DNA of 64,000 nucleotides. It comes from Cladophialophora immunda. Its lineage: Eukaryota; Ascomycota; Eurotiomycetes; Chaetothyriales; Herpotrichiellaceae. The notes beneath the pieces were generated by a model that saw only the letters and a list, made by a program, of their open reading frames with translations, made no database searches and was not told the DNA's origin. The stretch lies in assembly GCF_000835495.1 (NCBI RefSeq), contig NW_015622541.1:5394001-5458000 (forward strand). Direction: 5' to 3'. Below, piece after piece: positions 22,049-33,417 of this stretch; the first letter of the stretch is position 1, and each line of letters opens with the position of its first letter. The translations under genes were made by a program, and so were the position numbers.

Positions 22049-22976
22049 TTTATACCTCGCTAGGGTAGGAATTTTTTTTAGCAGGAGGTCGAAAAAAGTT
22101 AATAGGGTTAGGGAAACAGAATTCTTGTCGGACTGGAAAAATTCAAAAGCAAGGGGGGAAAGTAGTGGATGGGATGGTGAGGCTGTCTCACTGGATGGAA
22201 TGACTCGGTCAGACTCGGTCAGAATGAGAGGATGGAATAATCAAAATGAAGACTCGTATCAGTCCAAGGTTGACATAATGACATGCTCAATTGAGAATAC
22301 ATCTTAAACCGAGTGCCTTATATCAGTCGGGAACTATATTTCTACATCTCCTTTTCATACCCTATATTGGTCTGCTTCTAGCGTAGAATCACTCACTTGT
22401 CTCTCCTCCTCCGTCTTCTTCCGTCCTCCTCCCTGTCCTCCTCCTCCTGCTGCTACTGCTGCTATTGCTGCTACTGCTCCTGTTGCGCTATGTTCGGGGT
22501 CACACATCTGATGCCCCTGAAAGCCTAAGATCGTGAGACTGCCATTGCTGCCGCCTGTAGAAAAACATCGAAGAATTGATTCCCCTCAGCTGGGTTGAGT
22601 CAACAATAACACGGCTGAGTGCTGTAGTGTCCTGACCCGCTAGAGGGAAGTCCTCTTTTCTCTTGGGCCGAACAAACTTTGTTGCGATGATGAGAATCGA
22701 CCTGCCCGCGTGCACACGGGGGGAGAGACGGCCCCTCTACCAAGCCCCCCTTTTTGTCCTCTAAGGGCGGGTATGTTCGGTTCTTGTCGCGCTGTATTGG
22801 CTGGGAAAGGGGGGGGAACGGGGAGGTCAAAATTGACCCTTCGTTCCACTTTTGGTTTTCTTCTTCTCCAGCTGCGTCCCTGGCTTCACAGCCCTGACCT
22901 CCCCTCGTTGTTGTGTCTCTTGATTTGAGGGTGGTTGTTGGACGACCGGTTGCGCAGACGGGGGTTGAGGGCCCGT
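22049..22976. other. convergent spacer with trinucleotide-rich stretch
   Basis: The spacer lies between the convergent GH31 and STAND-like genes. 22380-22490 is pyrimidine-rich and includes an imperfect CTG/CTA/CTC trinucleotide tract. G-rich runs (GGGGGGGAA) occur near 22808. I see no gene. Confidence 0.5.
22433..22485. repeat. imperfect CTC/CTG/CTA trinucleotide tract
   Basis: Successive CTC, CTG, CTA and TTG triplets form a degenerate microsatellite in the 3' spacer. Confidence 0.65.
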
Positions 22977-25907
22977 TCAGCGACCCTTGGAAGCGAGGAT
23001 GAATGAATCGGATGCCTTGGCCAGAGTTTCCAATACTTGACCTGTCGCTGGCTCGTAAAGACAACGATCACTTTCCTCCGACCCAAACCTAGCGTAGACG
23101 TGCTGCCAGTAGTCCTCATCATAATCAAATCGGGGCACAGCACGACCGTTGATCTGAAAACCCCTGTCTGTTGCGAGTCGCAGTGGGAAAGGGAGATTTA
23201 GCCCTGCCGTGTCCCTATCTTCCCAAATTGCTGCGCAATTTGAAGCGACTCTGCAGCGAGTGCAACGTTTCAAACGTGCCGGCAAGGTAGTCGTCGCATT
23301 CCGATCGCCAATATCGACAGCGGTGTCCAATAGGTATCCTTCTTCCCACTCCTCCTCAGTTTCCCAGCCCGATGTTGGTCCATCAGAAGCTTCTGTCTCC
23401 CATCCATCTTCGTCAAAACTATTGACTTCATCCCTTCGCTCAACTGAAGCACATCCTGAAATTCCGGTACCATGATTAGAAGGAGGTTTGTTTGATTGTG
23501 CGTCTTGGGCATTGCCACATGCCTTCTCCAGTGCCTTCCTCCAAATGTTTATGGTCCGCATGTTATGCTGTTGGGCGTGCAAAGAGATTTCATCGTGCTG
23601 GTCCTTTGTTGCAAGATATGGGCACCAAAACTCCAACAGAAGCCCTAGTGCCGTGATCATAAAAGTGCTAACTAGGACCAATTTTCGCACCCGATGCAGG
23701 CATGGTGGATCATTGCCATCATCATCATGCTCGGACAGCAAAGCAATGACGTCTCCTCCATGGTGAATCAACCTTTGAATGGCTTCCTCCCCAAGGCTTG
23801 TGAATTTCTGCACGGGGAAAGTGTCATGTGCTAAGAAAATTTGAACCACGCTCAACTTAGCCTGAAGATATGCCTCGATGGCGGCATCGGGAGTCACAGT
23901 CCAGAACTCAACGAATGATCTGGTTGGGCTGGGCACGTCTATCAGGTCATGAATCAGGCCGAAATCGAAGAGCGCGAGGAACTGCAGCGGAGTCCATTGC
24001 AACCGCCATTCCTTTTGACGGATCAGGACTTCTACTGGAGTTGGGTGGTAGCAGGGCAGGAGTGGGTTGTTAGAACTGAAAGGGTCGGTTTTCGCCTCCA
24101 GTAGCAACTTGTCGAGGAGAAAGCTGAATTTGTCAAGCTTAGTGGAGGCTGGCCAGGCTACACACAGCATAGTGAGCGCGTTTCTGTGCCTTCTTGTCAA
24201 CCGTGCGAACAGAAATCTAGCATTTAACTTACAAATTGTTCAGGTCACGGTCACCAGCATCAACCCCCAGGCTCGTGAGTAGGTTCACTATGTGCATCAT
24301 CTCGAGAAGTTCTCCAATTTCGCTTTTCGTTTCTGATGCCTGTGATCTTGGGAGTGAGTGCTGCCCCATGAAACTATCTACGCCTTGGATGATGGGGCTC
24401 GTGGCGACGTAGACAAGAAGATTCGTGCCACCCGGGCCTACATCAAAAGGCGAAGCCTGGCCGGAGTCGAATAGAGTTCGTATACTTGTTAAATCACATG
24501 AAACGCAAGCTTGGATGATTTTAGAATCACTCGGAACAATATTGACTGTTTTTAAGCTGTAAATGGGGCTTTGATGTGCGCCACCTCCAATGCGTTTCCA
24601 GGTATTGTATGCCAGGACAGCACCTTTCGACATGAGCCAGGTCGCGGGTAGAAATGTGACTGTCGTTTGACGCTCCTCTTTCTCATCTCTACCTGAACCA
24701 TCACTTCGTTTCCGGGAGTATGACTTGACTGTGGTCCTGATAGTCAAGGATCCCAGGAAGGAATTCGAAATCAGATGCCTCGAGGTTGATATTGACGACT
24801 TCAAGACCCAGTGATCTGCGGGATGATCTGGAAGTTTCTCAGTTGAACTCGGTCGTAGTGAGGCAGAAGGTCTCTCGTCGGGAATTCCGTCTCGAAGTCT
24901 GGCCGTGCTACATTCTCCAGGGTTGATGATGTGGGGACCCTTGCCGCTGCCCTGGTCGACTTGTTCTCTCAGCATCTTTTCGAGGCGCCGACAGACAGTC
25001 CTGGATATTATCCGAGGGACTTCCTTGGTAAAGGCTTGTAGCAGTTCGGGTGCGATATCCTGAGGCTTTCCGAGTAGCTCTCGCGAAGCAGCTTCGATCC
25101 GTTCAGTCACGTTTCGCATATGTGAAGTGTCGTCGGCGAATCTGTTCACCAGCGTGCGAGTTTCGGAGGTGATCTCCCTGATTTGCACACTAGATTCACA
25201 GATACTTGATGTCCCTGCTCTAATTTCTCCGACGATCCTCTGCGTGTCAAGTATGGTCCTTTCAGTGCCAATAGTAGTGTTCCGGGTCTCGACAACAGCT
25301 CTGTGGGTGTCAATGACGGTGCTCATGGTGTCAATAGCCGTCTTCTGGGCGTCTAAAACGACGTTGTGAGTGTCTACAGCGATGCACGCCTGAGCAGATT
25401 GGCTTTTCCTGTACGTCGTAGGTGTTAGAGAATAAAACCTATCCTCTTTTCGATGGATCTCGCAGAACTCTAGCTCGAGGCAATCACCCACCTCATGTTG
25501 TTTGTGCAGCATTGCAAAAGCATGGATTTGGCCCTTTCCAGAGCGCGAAGATGTTTTGCTGATTCTGACCGGTTCAGAGCTGCTATAAACCTTTGGCGAA
25601 TTTTCTTCCACTCCGGAAGTTCATCCGCCGGCGTGATGGATTTTATCATTGTTGAGAGGCCATTGATAACTTGCTCACAACGGCGCAGAGCCTGCTCTAG
25701 GTCGGCGTCTTGAATATCGTAGGATTGATGGATGGTAGTGAGAGTCGAAGAGATGATTCGGAGCTCATTGCACAATGATCTAACGTCAGCTGGTGCGTTT
25801 CTGATGTCTTTGAAAAAGTTGTAGAGAAACGCTGAGCCTTGTGCCAGCTGTCCTGCCAACCCAGCGACTGAGAAAACACTGGCAGCCAGACCAAAAGCCT
25901 CTGCCAT
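22977..25907 (-). CDS. STAND-type N-terminal domain protein with heptad-repeat stalk
   Basis: Three exons: 25907..25492, 25408..24233 and 24183..22977. Introns are 25491..25409 (83 bases) and 24232..24184 (49 bases, GTAAGT...CACAG); both splices keep the frame, giving 932 residues. The start MAEAFGLAASVFSVAGLAGQ and the following helices match the fungal N-terminal domain found on STAND/NLR-like and ankyrin proteins (PF17111-like). Next come seven consecutive seven-residue repeats, then a long helical region (to about residue 270). A middle domain (SPIYSLKTVNIVPSDSKIIQ) resembles the region that precedes ankyrin-like repeats in related fungal proteins. The C-terminal third has an acidic Trp/Glu patch (GWETEEEWEEGY) and a C-x2-C-x5-C cluster. 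I see no Walker A, NACHT or NB-ARC motif. Function is unknown; self/non-self signalling is only a family-based guess. Confidence 0.8.
25231..25377 (-). repeat. seven tandem 21-base repeats encoding perfect heptads
   Basis: These 147 bases encode exactly seven 7-residue units: VDTHNVV, LDAQKTA, IDTMSTV, IDTHRAV, VETRNTT, IGTERTI, LDTQRIV. Each begins with an aliphatic residue, most followed by Asp/Glu-Thr, and most end in a hydrophobic residue. The pattern fits a parallel coiled coil. Confidence 0.85.
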
Positions 25908-27006
25908 GATTCACGGGTATGACTGCCTAGAAATTTGAGGGATGGGGAGCTGATCGAAGAGGAAGGCAACACCACAAGAAGGAAAGGGAACAGGTTCTCT
26001 AATGAGAGATGAATGAGAGGCGTAGGTGCAGCCTAACCCATGACCTTCTTGCTGTGGATTATCCAGCTGAAGACACTGAAATCGTGCGTCTGGGCTGACT
26101 GCTAGGCTAATTGCGCAGCGCAGAGATAGGCCAATAGTTGTACGACAACATTCCCCGGTACATGTTTGCCCTTGCTATTGGATCGAGCACCCCCCACCTC
26201 TTCCCCAGGCGCAGAGACATCAACTCGAGGTGGCTTCGTCCGCTAATGCTAGCGCAGCCAATGTGCACGATTGACGCCTTGGAGACCGGGCGACTTGGGC
26301 ATGAGGAGGTCATTTTGGCCTGGCCGTCGAGAGTTGAGGGTTGTAAGCCGGTAGCCTAGAGGCATCAAGATTCGCTCCGACAATACAACGGCGTTGGCAG
26401 CACAGAGACGAAGGAATGTAAGAGAAGGCAGACCGGAGAGGGTTGAATGTGTGTGTGGCTGTCGGGCTCGAGTCAAGCTGCAATGATGACGGAGAGGCTC
26501 ATTCAGCCTTGGGCACCTACGGTTGAGGTCAAGCCAAGGTTGGTGAGGCCCGCCCCGAGGCGCTTTCCCCACCACGCAGCCTGCACACGCACTTACAGTA
26601 AAAACCCCCCCTCTTTAGATGGGCAGTTGGTGGAACGCAGAGGTTGCTTCCTCTCTGTGGACACTGAATTTGCAGAAAAGAGGGGAAGGCGACACTGTAT
26701 TCAACTTTCCAGGGTCATTCACGGCACCGAACATACGATGCTGAAATCCTTCTCGTTCACGGTGCCGTCAATGATTCTCCGCCCTCCAGAACTCGTGCTA
26801 GCGCCAGCCCAATTTCCTTGCATTTGGGCAAAGCCTTGAACGGCTGTAGCCCCGTCACCGTGGTCCGTCTCTCACATATGCGATTCAATCCCCCTTTCGT
26901 CTCATGCGTACATGTTGCCCGACAGGACGAGATCCCAATAAGCCAATTTGCACCTTGTTCAAGACGCCGGGCATACACGCGGTTTACTCCACGATGATTC
27001 CAATCC
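25908..27006. other. 1.1 kb spacer
   Basis: The spacer lies upstream of the STAND-like gene and downstream of the 27007 gene, both on the minus strand. It contains only short open frames without motifs. I see no RNA gene or repeat. Confidence 0.45.
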
Positions 27007-28257
27007 TTACTGAGTTGGGCATCTGTCAAGAGCTTTCTGCTGTGGCGACGGATTGTTGGCTTTCTTTCCGACGCATGACTTCTGCACACTGTCCTCGTCG
27101 CTGCTGCTGCTGTCGTCGTCAGAAGAGGAAGAAGAAGAAGTGTCGTCGATCACCTCGACTTCCTCCTCCCGACCAGGTCCCGCTAACACCTGAGCCGCTC
27201 TGGATTTGGTCTTTCCCTCCAGCTCGGCAAGCCTCTCATTCTGTTCTTTCAGTACTCTCAACAACTCGTCCTGAATAGTCTTTTGCGCCCTCTCAGTTTG
27301 CAAGACCTGCTGCCTCGCAAAGTCGATGATTGTTTCCCTAGCGGTGACGAGTAGCACAGCCATCTCGGTCGGTGTCATACCTTCCTCGCGTTCAAGTCTG
27401 CGGAACACGCGATCGAGGCGGACGCTTGGAAGACTTTCGCGAAGTCTCTTGACCGCATTAGCTTCGACTTCGACTCGGCGTTTGAACGCTTCGGCCTCCT
27501 CATTCTCGCGTTTACGTTTCCTCGACTCGGATGTGGCAACTAGGGAGGAGTTAGTTACCTTGCGTTTTCATGAGGGCAAGAAATAAAGGGGCTTTGTCCT
27601 CGTACCTGGCTGTGCCTCCGTGGGTCTGGCCAGCTGTTTCTTTTTCTTGTCGTCCTTACGTTTCTTCTTGTCCTCTCGCTGTCTGGCCTCTTTCTCGTGA
27701 TGTTGATGTTGACCCTTTGCTGTATCCGCCGGCCTCTTTTCATTCTCTCTGTCTTGCAGCCTATCCTTGCTATTCCCTTCACTAGTCTTCCTCTTTTTCT
27801 TGGACTTATCTTTCTCCCTCGCCCCTTTGTGGCCTGGAGTTGGAGTACTGTCGCGCTCGGTGATGTCACTCCTACCCGAAGCTTCACCATCGTCTGTGCC
27901 CAGAGCCCCAAAGAAGGAAGGTCGAGTGTTCGCCCGATTCTTCGCCAACGACAGCTGCTGGAAGATGTAGGTAGGGTTCGACTTCGGATCCTGGGGGACG
28001 TCGATCCTGGTCGTCAGACGTGATGCTGGTCCACCGTCTAGAGTCTTCCTTCCTGAGAACGCCGGTGAAAGTGGTGTCAGCTTGGAACCCGAGCCCGGTG
28101 CGACAGGCGCGATTGATCGTGCCCGTCTGGCCTGGTGAGCCCATGGATCGGTTTTGGTGAGATCGACAATGTCTTGCGTGAGGCTGTTGGGCTTTTGTGG
28201 CGTCACACTCGAATGACGCTTGCCACTCATGTGTTTTCGGGATTTGTCTCTGGCCAT
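27007..28257 (-). CDS. Lys/Ser-rich, probably nuclear protein of unknown function
   Basis: Two exons, 28257..27606 and 27539..27007, with a 66-base intron (GTACGA...CCCTAG, branch site CTAAC). The splice joins EAQP to VATSESRKRKREN; 394 residues. It starts MARDKSRKHMSGKR, has a long basic stretch (KDKSKKKRKTS through KKKRKDDKKKKQ) that would serve as a nuclear signal, and a C-terminal helical segment from RVFRRLEREEGMTPTEMA to NERLAELEG that should form a coiled coil. It ends in an alternating Ser/Asp-Glu acidic tract (SSSSSSDDDSSSSDEDS), a likely CK2 target. I do not recognise the family. An open frame continues upstream of the ATG and a GTAAGT near 28428 could mark a 5' leader intron, so an additional 5' exon is possible. 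Confidence 0.7.
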
Positions 28258-28904
28258 TTTGCGCAGAAGAGTGAGGCAGCAAAAGGTCACCGAGTCTCGC
28301 TCAGGCCAAAGTGAGCAGTAGAGATTAGAGCGAATGTCAAGAGGCTCTGGATACGGTCTTGTGTTCGGTCATCAGCCACGCCAAGGCCAAGGGAGAAGAT
28401 AGAAGAGGAATGAAGTCGACATTACTTACAAGACGCTTGATCTTTGATTATCATCAGAGGCCAGAGGGTCACAGGGTGGAGTAACTGTTGATGGACTTTT
28501 GCTGAGCAGGGACGGGCCGAAGGATGAAGACGAGGGAGCTGGGAAGGAAGTTTTAGCCTTTCTGAACCATCTTGAAGAGAGAATGACTTGGCTGTTGTCA
28601 GTCACACTGTGATTTGTTTCTACCAGACCTTCCAAACGAAGACCCAAATGAAGATGAATCTGAGCAAGCAGTGAAGTTTTCTGGTTTGTCATCGGTGATG
28701 TGGTTTGCATGATAGACAAACACAGTTCTCATAAAGGTAGCAAATCTCATTTTTATTTAGAATCAGGCTTATCTGAGTCTGGATCATTGTAGAATCATGA
28801 ACGGCTGTAGGTACTCACAAAGGGCGGCTGAATGAAATCCTTTGTCTCTCCTGCAAATGTGTAGATCCGGGTTCCGGGATCCTTGGTATCATAAAACACT
28901 TTTC
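28258..28904. other. spacer upstream of the Lys/Ser-rich gene
   Basis: About 650 bases between the ELL-like gene's stop codon and the next minus-strand gene. It has a possible leader intron on the minus strand (donor GTAAGTAATG near 28428, branch CTGAT, acceptor near 28361) and an open frame of about 95 codons (28710..28426) that might be its 5' exon, without recognisable content. Confidence 0.35.
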
Positions 28905-31154
28905 TTATGCAACAGCAAGCATCGCTCTCACATCCCCATTAGAGTCAGCCGTGTCGACCTTTTCGACTTTACCCCAATTTGCCCAGATATCGGCCTTCAT
29001 CTCCTTCAGCCGCTTGTGCATCTTCCACAGGTCGCTCATGTCCTTATCATCACGCTCCTTCTCGTCCATTTGTGATATCTTGTCATAGAGATCTTTGTAT
29101 CGTTTATAATACTTTTGAAATCGTCTCGCCTCCTCAATGATATCTTCTCTTTTGGGTCCTGGTTTCTCGGGGCTAGATGACCGTTCGGAGTCGGTTCGAA
29201 CCGGAGCAGTAGGCCGCTTCAGCACAGGGTGGTCAGTCACACCATTTGTCGGAGGGGTGGAATGATTTGAAGTGGACGTCTGTTGCTGATGCTGCCGTTT
29301 TGCAGGACGTTCGTCTTCGGCAGGGGCAGCTTTGCGCTTCACAGGGCTTGGACCTGGACTTCTGCCTCGAGACACGTTCCTACTTTTGTCCGAGATAACA
29401 GGAGAGTATTTATTGCCTTGTTTCGTTTGGGGCATGTCGGTGCTGGATGGCGGAGATGATGGAGCGGAAGAATGGTTAGATGCCTTGCTGGAGCTGGAAT
29501 TGTCTAAATCAGTCGAGGTGGTCGGAGGTGAAGAGCCAAGTGGTGATGGCTTCTGCGGCGAACTGTCGTGTCGTGGCCGTGGAGAAATGCGAGAAGCCGT
29601 ATTTTCCAGTTTCTGATGATTCTGAGGTTTCAACGACTTGGAAGGGCCCGTAACCGTGGGCCGGGGTTTATCACTCGCACTGTTATTACCACTGGATGAC
29701 GACGAGCTTGAGAGCGAGGATTTGTGGGCGGTCTTTTTTGGAGAGGCAGTTGTCAAAGGCGACTTGGTCGACTTGAGTGGGCCGTGTTCTGGTTTTCTCT
29801 TTAAGGTGGAAGTCGACTTTGTTGTCCCTGCGTCGTGCTTCTTTGGCTTGGCGACGACTTCCGACGCCGCTTCGGCTTCTTCATCAGAGTCCTCAATGCG
29901 TTCAGAGGACTTGAATTTAGCATCTGTTTTTGCAGATTTCAAGTGTGAGGAATCCTTGTCTTTGCCTTTGACAGTAGCACTCGAGTCGCTCTTAACAGCA
30001 GCCTTGGTGATAGCCTTGTCTTTCCGCCCCTTTTCTGCACCTACAGGCTCTCTGTCCTTCTTTGCTCGTGCCTTACCATGATCTCGGTCTGACATCTCAT
30101 TCTTACTCTCGCTGCCGTCCTCGTTCGGACGCTCAGGCTTAGGGGTGGCGTGACTGGATACTGGCTTGTCGAAGTTCAGCTTTGACAAGATCTTGCCCTT
30201 TCCCCGATCCTCTGCAGGAAGTAAGAGCTGCCAGAGAGGGTCTTTCTTCTCCACTCTCATCCTGTCATATGCTTGAATGGCATGATCAATAGCTGCTTGT
30301 CTGTCCTCTTGCGACCGATACCGGAATTTCCAGACATCCAGCTCACGGTAGCTCTTTTCTTTCAGCTCTCTTTTCCCATCCTCTGCTTTGGACTCCCATG
30401 ACACCTTGTCGAGTAACTTGTCGATGTCGTCCTTGCTTGCATGCAGTTGATCACAGATCGATTTCGCTGTCATTGGCCGGACGGCCAGAAGATGCACGAG
30501 TGGTATGCGGATAGCGTCGAGTCGTATTCGATCCTTCGTGGACATCCCAGAGGACAAAGGGGCCGAGGTAGGCCCAAGCCGCGGAGAATACGAGGCACTC
30601 AGGAAAGGGCTCCCTGGTGTAGATCTGCTCAAGGATCCCAACAAATGATCTTTCCTCAAAGCAGAGCCCTGCCCCAGTAAGGGCGATGGCTTCACGTCTT
30701 TCCTTAGTCCCTGCTTAAGGTCTTCTTTCAAGCTTGTCTCGTTCGACGCTCGTTCCTCCTGTATAGACTTTAGGGTGCTTTCAAGCGTAGCCAAGGCTTC
30801 GTCGGCCTTTGCAGTATCCTTTCCAGCCTTTTTGACTTCCAGTCTATGGCTTGACTTGCCAGTGAAATATAGAGGGGCTGTGTCATTGTCGGACTTGGAG
30901 TAGATCTCCGTGGGAAACGTATCAACGCTGCTCTCCAGGGTTACTGTTTTCTTGCCGAACTGCACCACCGGTCTTTTCCCACATCGGAACCGAACTTGCT
31001 CGTTGTTTTTCAGAGATCGAAGGATGTCCTTAGTCACGGACTCTATCAAGTCCAACTGTATCACTTGGGTGGGTTCTTTTGTCTGTTTATGTGTGTGATG
31101 TTTGGGTTCCCGCCTCAGGACAAGCCCCTCGGGAGGGATGTTGAGCGGAACCAT
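28905..31154 (-). CDS. ELL-like RNA polymerase II elongation factor
   Basis: Single exon, 749 residues. The N-terminal region (GLVLRREPKHHTHKQ..., then IQLDLIESVTKDILRSLKNN and a beta-rich block) and the winged-helix-like block IPLVHLLAVRPMTAKSICDQL at about residue 218 followed by LDVWKFRYRS resemble the ELL/Ell1 N-terminal domain (PF10390), which stimulates transcript elongation by Pol II. A long Ser/Lys/Pro-rich disordered middle (about 320-660) separates it from a C-terminal helical segment, EEARRFQKYYKRYKDLYDKI to MKADIWANWG, that recalls the occludin-homology region of animal ELL. A nuclear location is expected from the basic tracts. Family identity is fairly secure; the C-terminal comparison is tentative. 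Confidence 0.72.
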   Translation of the reverse strand: MVPLNIPPEGLVLRREPKHHTHKQTKEPTQVIQLDLIESVTKDILRSLKNNEQVRFRCGKRPVVQFGKKTVTLESSVDTFPTEIYSKSDNDTAPLYFTGKSSHRLEVKKAGKDTAKADEALATLESTLKSIQEERASNETSLKEDLKQGLRKDVKPSPLLGQGSALRKDHLLGSLSRSTPGSPFLSASYSPRLGPTSAPLSSGMSTKDRIRLDAIRIPLVHLLAVRPMTAKSICDQLHASKDDIDKLLDKVSWESKAEDGKRELKEKSYRELDVWKFRYRSQEDRQAAIDHAIQAYDRMRVEKKDPLWQLLLPAEDRGKGKILSKLNFDKPVSSHATPKPERPNEDGSESKNEMSDRDHGKARAKKDREPVGAEKGRKDKAITKAAVKSDSSATVKGKDKDSSHLKSAKTDAKFKSSERIEDSDEEAEAASEVVAKPKKHDAGTTKSTSTLKRKPEHGPLKSTKSPLTTASPKKTAHKSSLSSSSSSSGNNSASDKPRPTVTGPSKSLKPQNHQKLENTASRISPRPRHDSSPQKPSPLGSSPPTTSTDLDNSSSSKASNHSSAPSSPPSSTDMPQTKQGNKYSPVISDKSRNVSRGRSPGPSPVKRKAAPAEDERPAKRQHQQQTSTSNHSTPPTNGVTDHPVLKRPTAPVRTDSERSSSPEKPGPKREDIIEEARRFQKYYKRYKDLYDKISQMDEKERDDKDMSDLWKMHKRLKEMKADIWANWGKVEKVDTADSNGDVRAMLAVA

Positions 31155-33417
31155 GTCGCAGAGGAGAAGGAATGGACGTCGTCAGGGTAGAGGGAGTCTG
31201 GTAGGGTTTGTACGGGTCATTCCTGTTGTTTCGAGAATTCAGTGGGCGGAGTCAAGGAAGGACAGGCGTGAAGGACGGTCGGCTCGCTGCACAGCAGTGA
31301 CAGCAGCTGGCAGACGGCGTCATGACACAATATTAGAACAAAAGAAGTGAATGCCAATGAAGCCGAACAATCAGAGCCAGAGAAGGAACAAAGCCACGAT
31401 GCGTTACAGCAGAGGCGAGGTCAAAGGTCGAGGACGAGGATGAGCAGCAGGACAAAGGCATGCTGACGATTATTGGAGGGATCAGCTGTGGAGAGGGGAC
31501 GAGGATGAAGCGACCTTGGAAGCACGCGGTCGGACAGTGGGACAGGCCGTGTATGCACTGTATGGCGATTTGCTTGAGGTGTGGGTGGGCGAAAAGGTTC
31601 AAAGCGCGGGAGCGGTTGCCCTTCGATCAACAGCCGAGTTGGCTCTGGCCGCCTGAGGAACAGTGTGAGGACAACGTAGAAAGTTTGAGGGAAGCCAAAG
31701 AGCGCCCTAGGGACGTCCCAGGGCAAGTTGATGGACCAGGGTCAGAAGCCATCGAGGCCATTGAGGCCATCGAGGCCCGTCTTCGGCAGCCCGGACTGCG
31801 CTGAGTGGTTCGCACCATGGCAGGCGTGAGCCACATTCTTCAGGCCTACGCCCGCCGTGGCTAGCCTGCCGCCTTCCCGGGGCTTTCTGGCGTTGTGTCA
31901 GCACTGGAAAAGCAGCTGGAGGCTGTTCCCTCCGTCACACGCAAGCATCAGCCCGAGGCTCGAGCCAGCCATTTGGAGAGTTTGAACATCTCCCGCACCC
32001 TTCTCCCGTCCTGGGCCAGAATAAAGGGTGCGGTAAACTCTCGAAAACTGATCGGAAAGTCAACCGCTGTTCCGAAGGGATGCAAGGGGAGGCGTGTTTC
32101 AGGGCGACGAAGGAAGGCTGGATCAGATTGATATGTTTTAGAATCCCCGAACCCTTGACGGACACTGAATCATGCAAAGGCGTCTAAAACGGGCACAGCC
32201 AAAGGGATTGGATACAATCCAAGGGGCCGGGGGCCGGGCATCAATCCTCGCCAGCAGGTTTTTTCGCCACTGACGAACCTCAACCCTCGATTGTGCACCA
32301 AAGGGTTGAGTCGGCTCGGGCTCGCTCGGTCCCTTGCTCCCCTCGAGATCAACCTGATGTCAAGGTTTCGCAGCCAGCATATCCAGGACCCAGCCATACA
32401 TGTCGACCACTGTGTCTGGTCCTGCCGCTTGACAGGTTCCGTGTTGGGAAAATGTGGTGTGAGGGCATTTGAGCTAATACGGATAGGTACAATACCTAGG
32501 CACTGCTTGTGTGGGCGGCAAACGATCCCTTTCTCCCGATCGAGAGAAGCTGTTTCCGTAGGGCTTCAGTCTACGGGTAGGACCGTACGAACAGAAGGAA
32601 ACGTCCTGCATTGTGCTGCAAAATCCCGAACACGAAACTGCTCGTAAGATCTCACTCTGGAGACGCTGACGGGGCATTTCCCCTTCTGCAGGTAACCATG
32701 GCAGAGTTGAACTTCCATTTCAGGGTACGGTGGCCTAGAGGCAACACACATCTGGACATTCTTAACTGACAAATAAACAGGCGGCGTGCTGGCCAGCACT
32801 TTACCAGAAGACGAGTCTTAAGGCTTAGAGTTCGGTTCTGAATGCTCAATGTTGACGTAAGAGAAGGAGGCAAGCACAATGGCATGCTGATACATGATCC
32901 AGAGAACTCCCGTCTTCGTGGAGGGCTGATGCCTGCGCGTGCTGAACTCTTGCAATAAGTAAGAATATTAATAACGGTGTTGCATTGGGCTTTCATCACC
33001 TTGCAGACAGGACCCGAAGAGGGCGCTAGAGCAGGCATAGGTGTGCCTAAACAAGAAACTTACATATTTCCGAAGCCGGGGTGGGCCATGGGGGGGCCAC
33101 CGAGGAGCACGGGGCGGCGAGGGGCTTGGGGGGTGATGAGAAACCAGACGGGGGGTTGACCCCGGCGGGTGCCCGGACACCTCGCCCGTGATTCTCTGCA
33201 GGAGGCAACCGACCACCGCAGGCGCTTAGCTGCGCCAAAGTTCTCGTGCTCCGCGCCTCTTTAGCTTGTTCGCCTTGCCCACCTGGAGAAACGCCCGCCT
33301 CGTGCGCAGATTTGTTCATGTTGGATGCAGCCTCGTCAGTTGCGCATCTTCTCATTAAATATCCGTTCTGATACTTGGTTTCTTGTGCATAGCTGATCTG
33401 CCTCCTGCGCTCTCAAT
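31155..33417. other. 2.3 kb divergent spacer
   Basis: Head-to-head region between the ELL-like gene (-) and the PP4 subunit gene (+). It includes a short GAGGCCAT-type direct repeat near 31748-31775 and GC-rich tracts near 32221-32240 and 33080-33165. Several open frames of 60-130 codons exist on both strands but show no domain, no splice continuity and no motif. I see no RNA gene. Confidence 0.45.

Noticed and set aside
21178..22068. Open frame of 296 codons on the plus strand in another frame of GH31
   Set aside because: Composition is Arg/Pro/His-rich, an effect of high GC; the GH31 frame is continuous and carries the family motifs.
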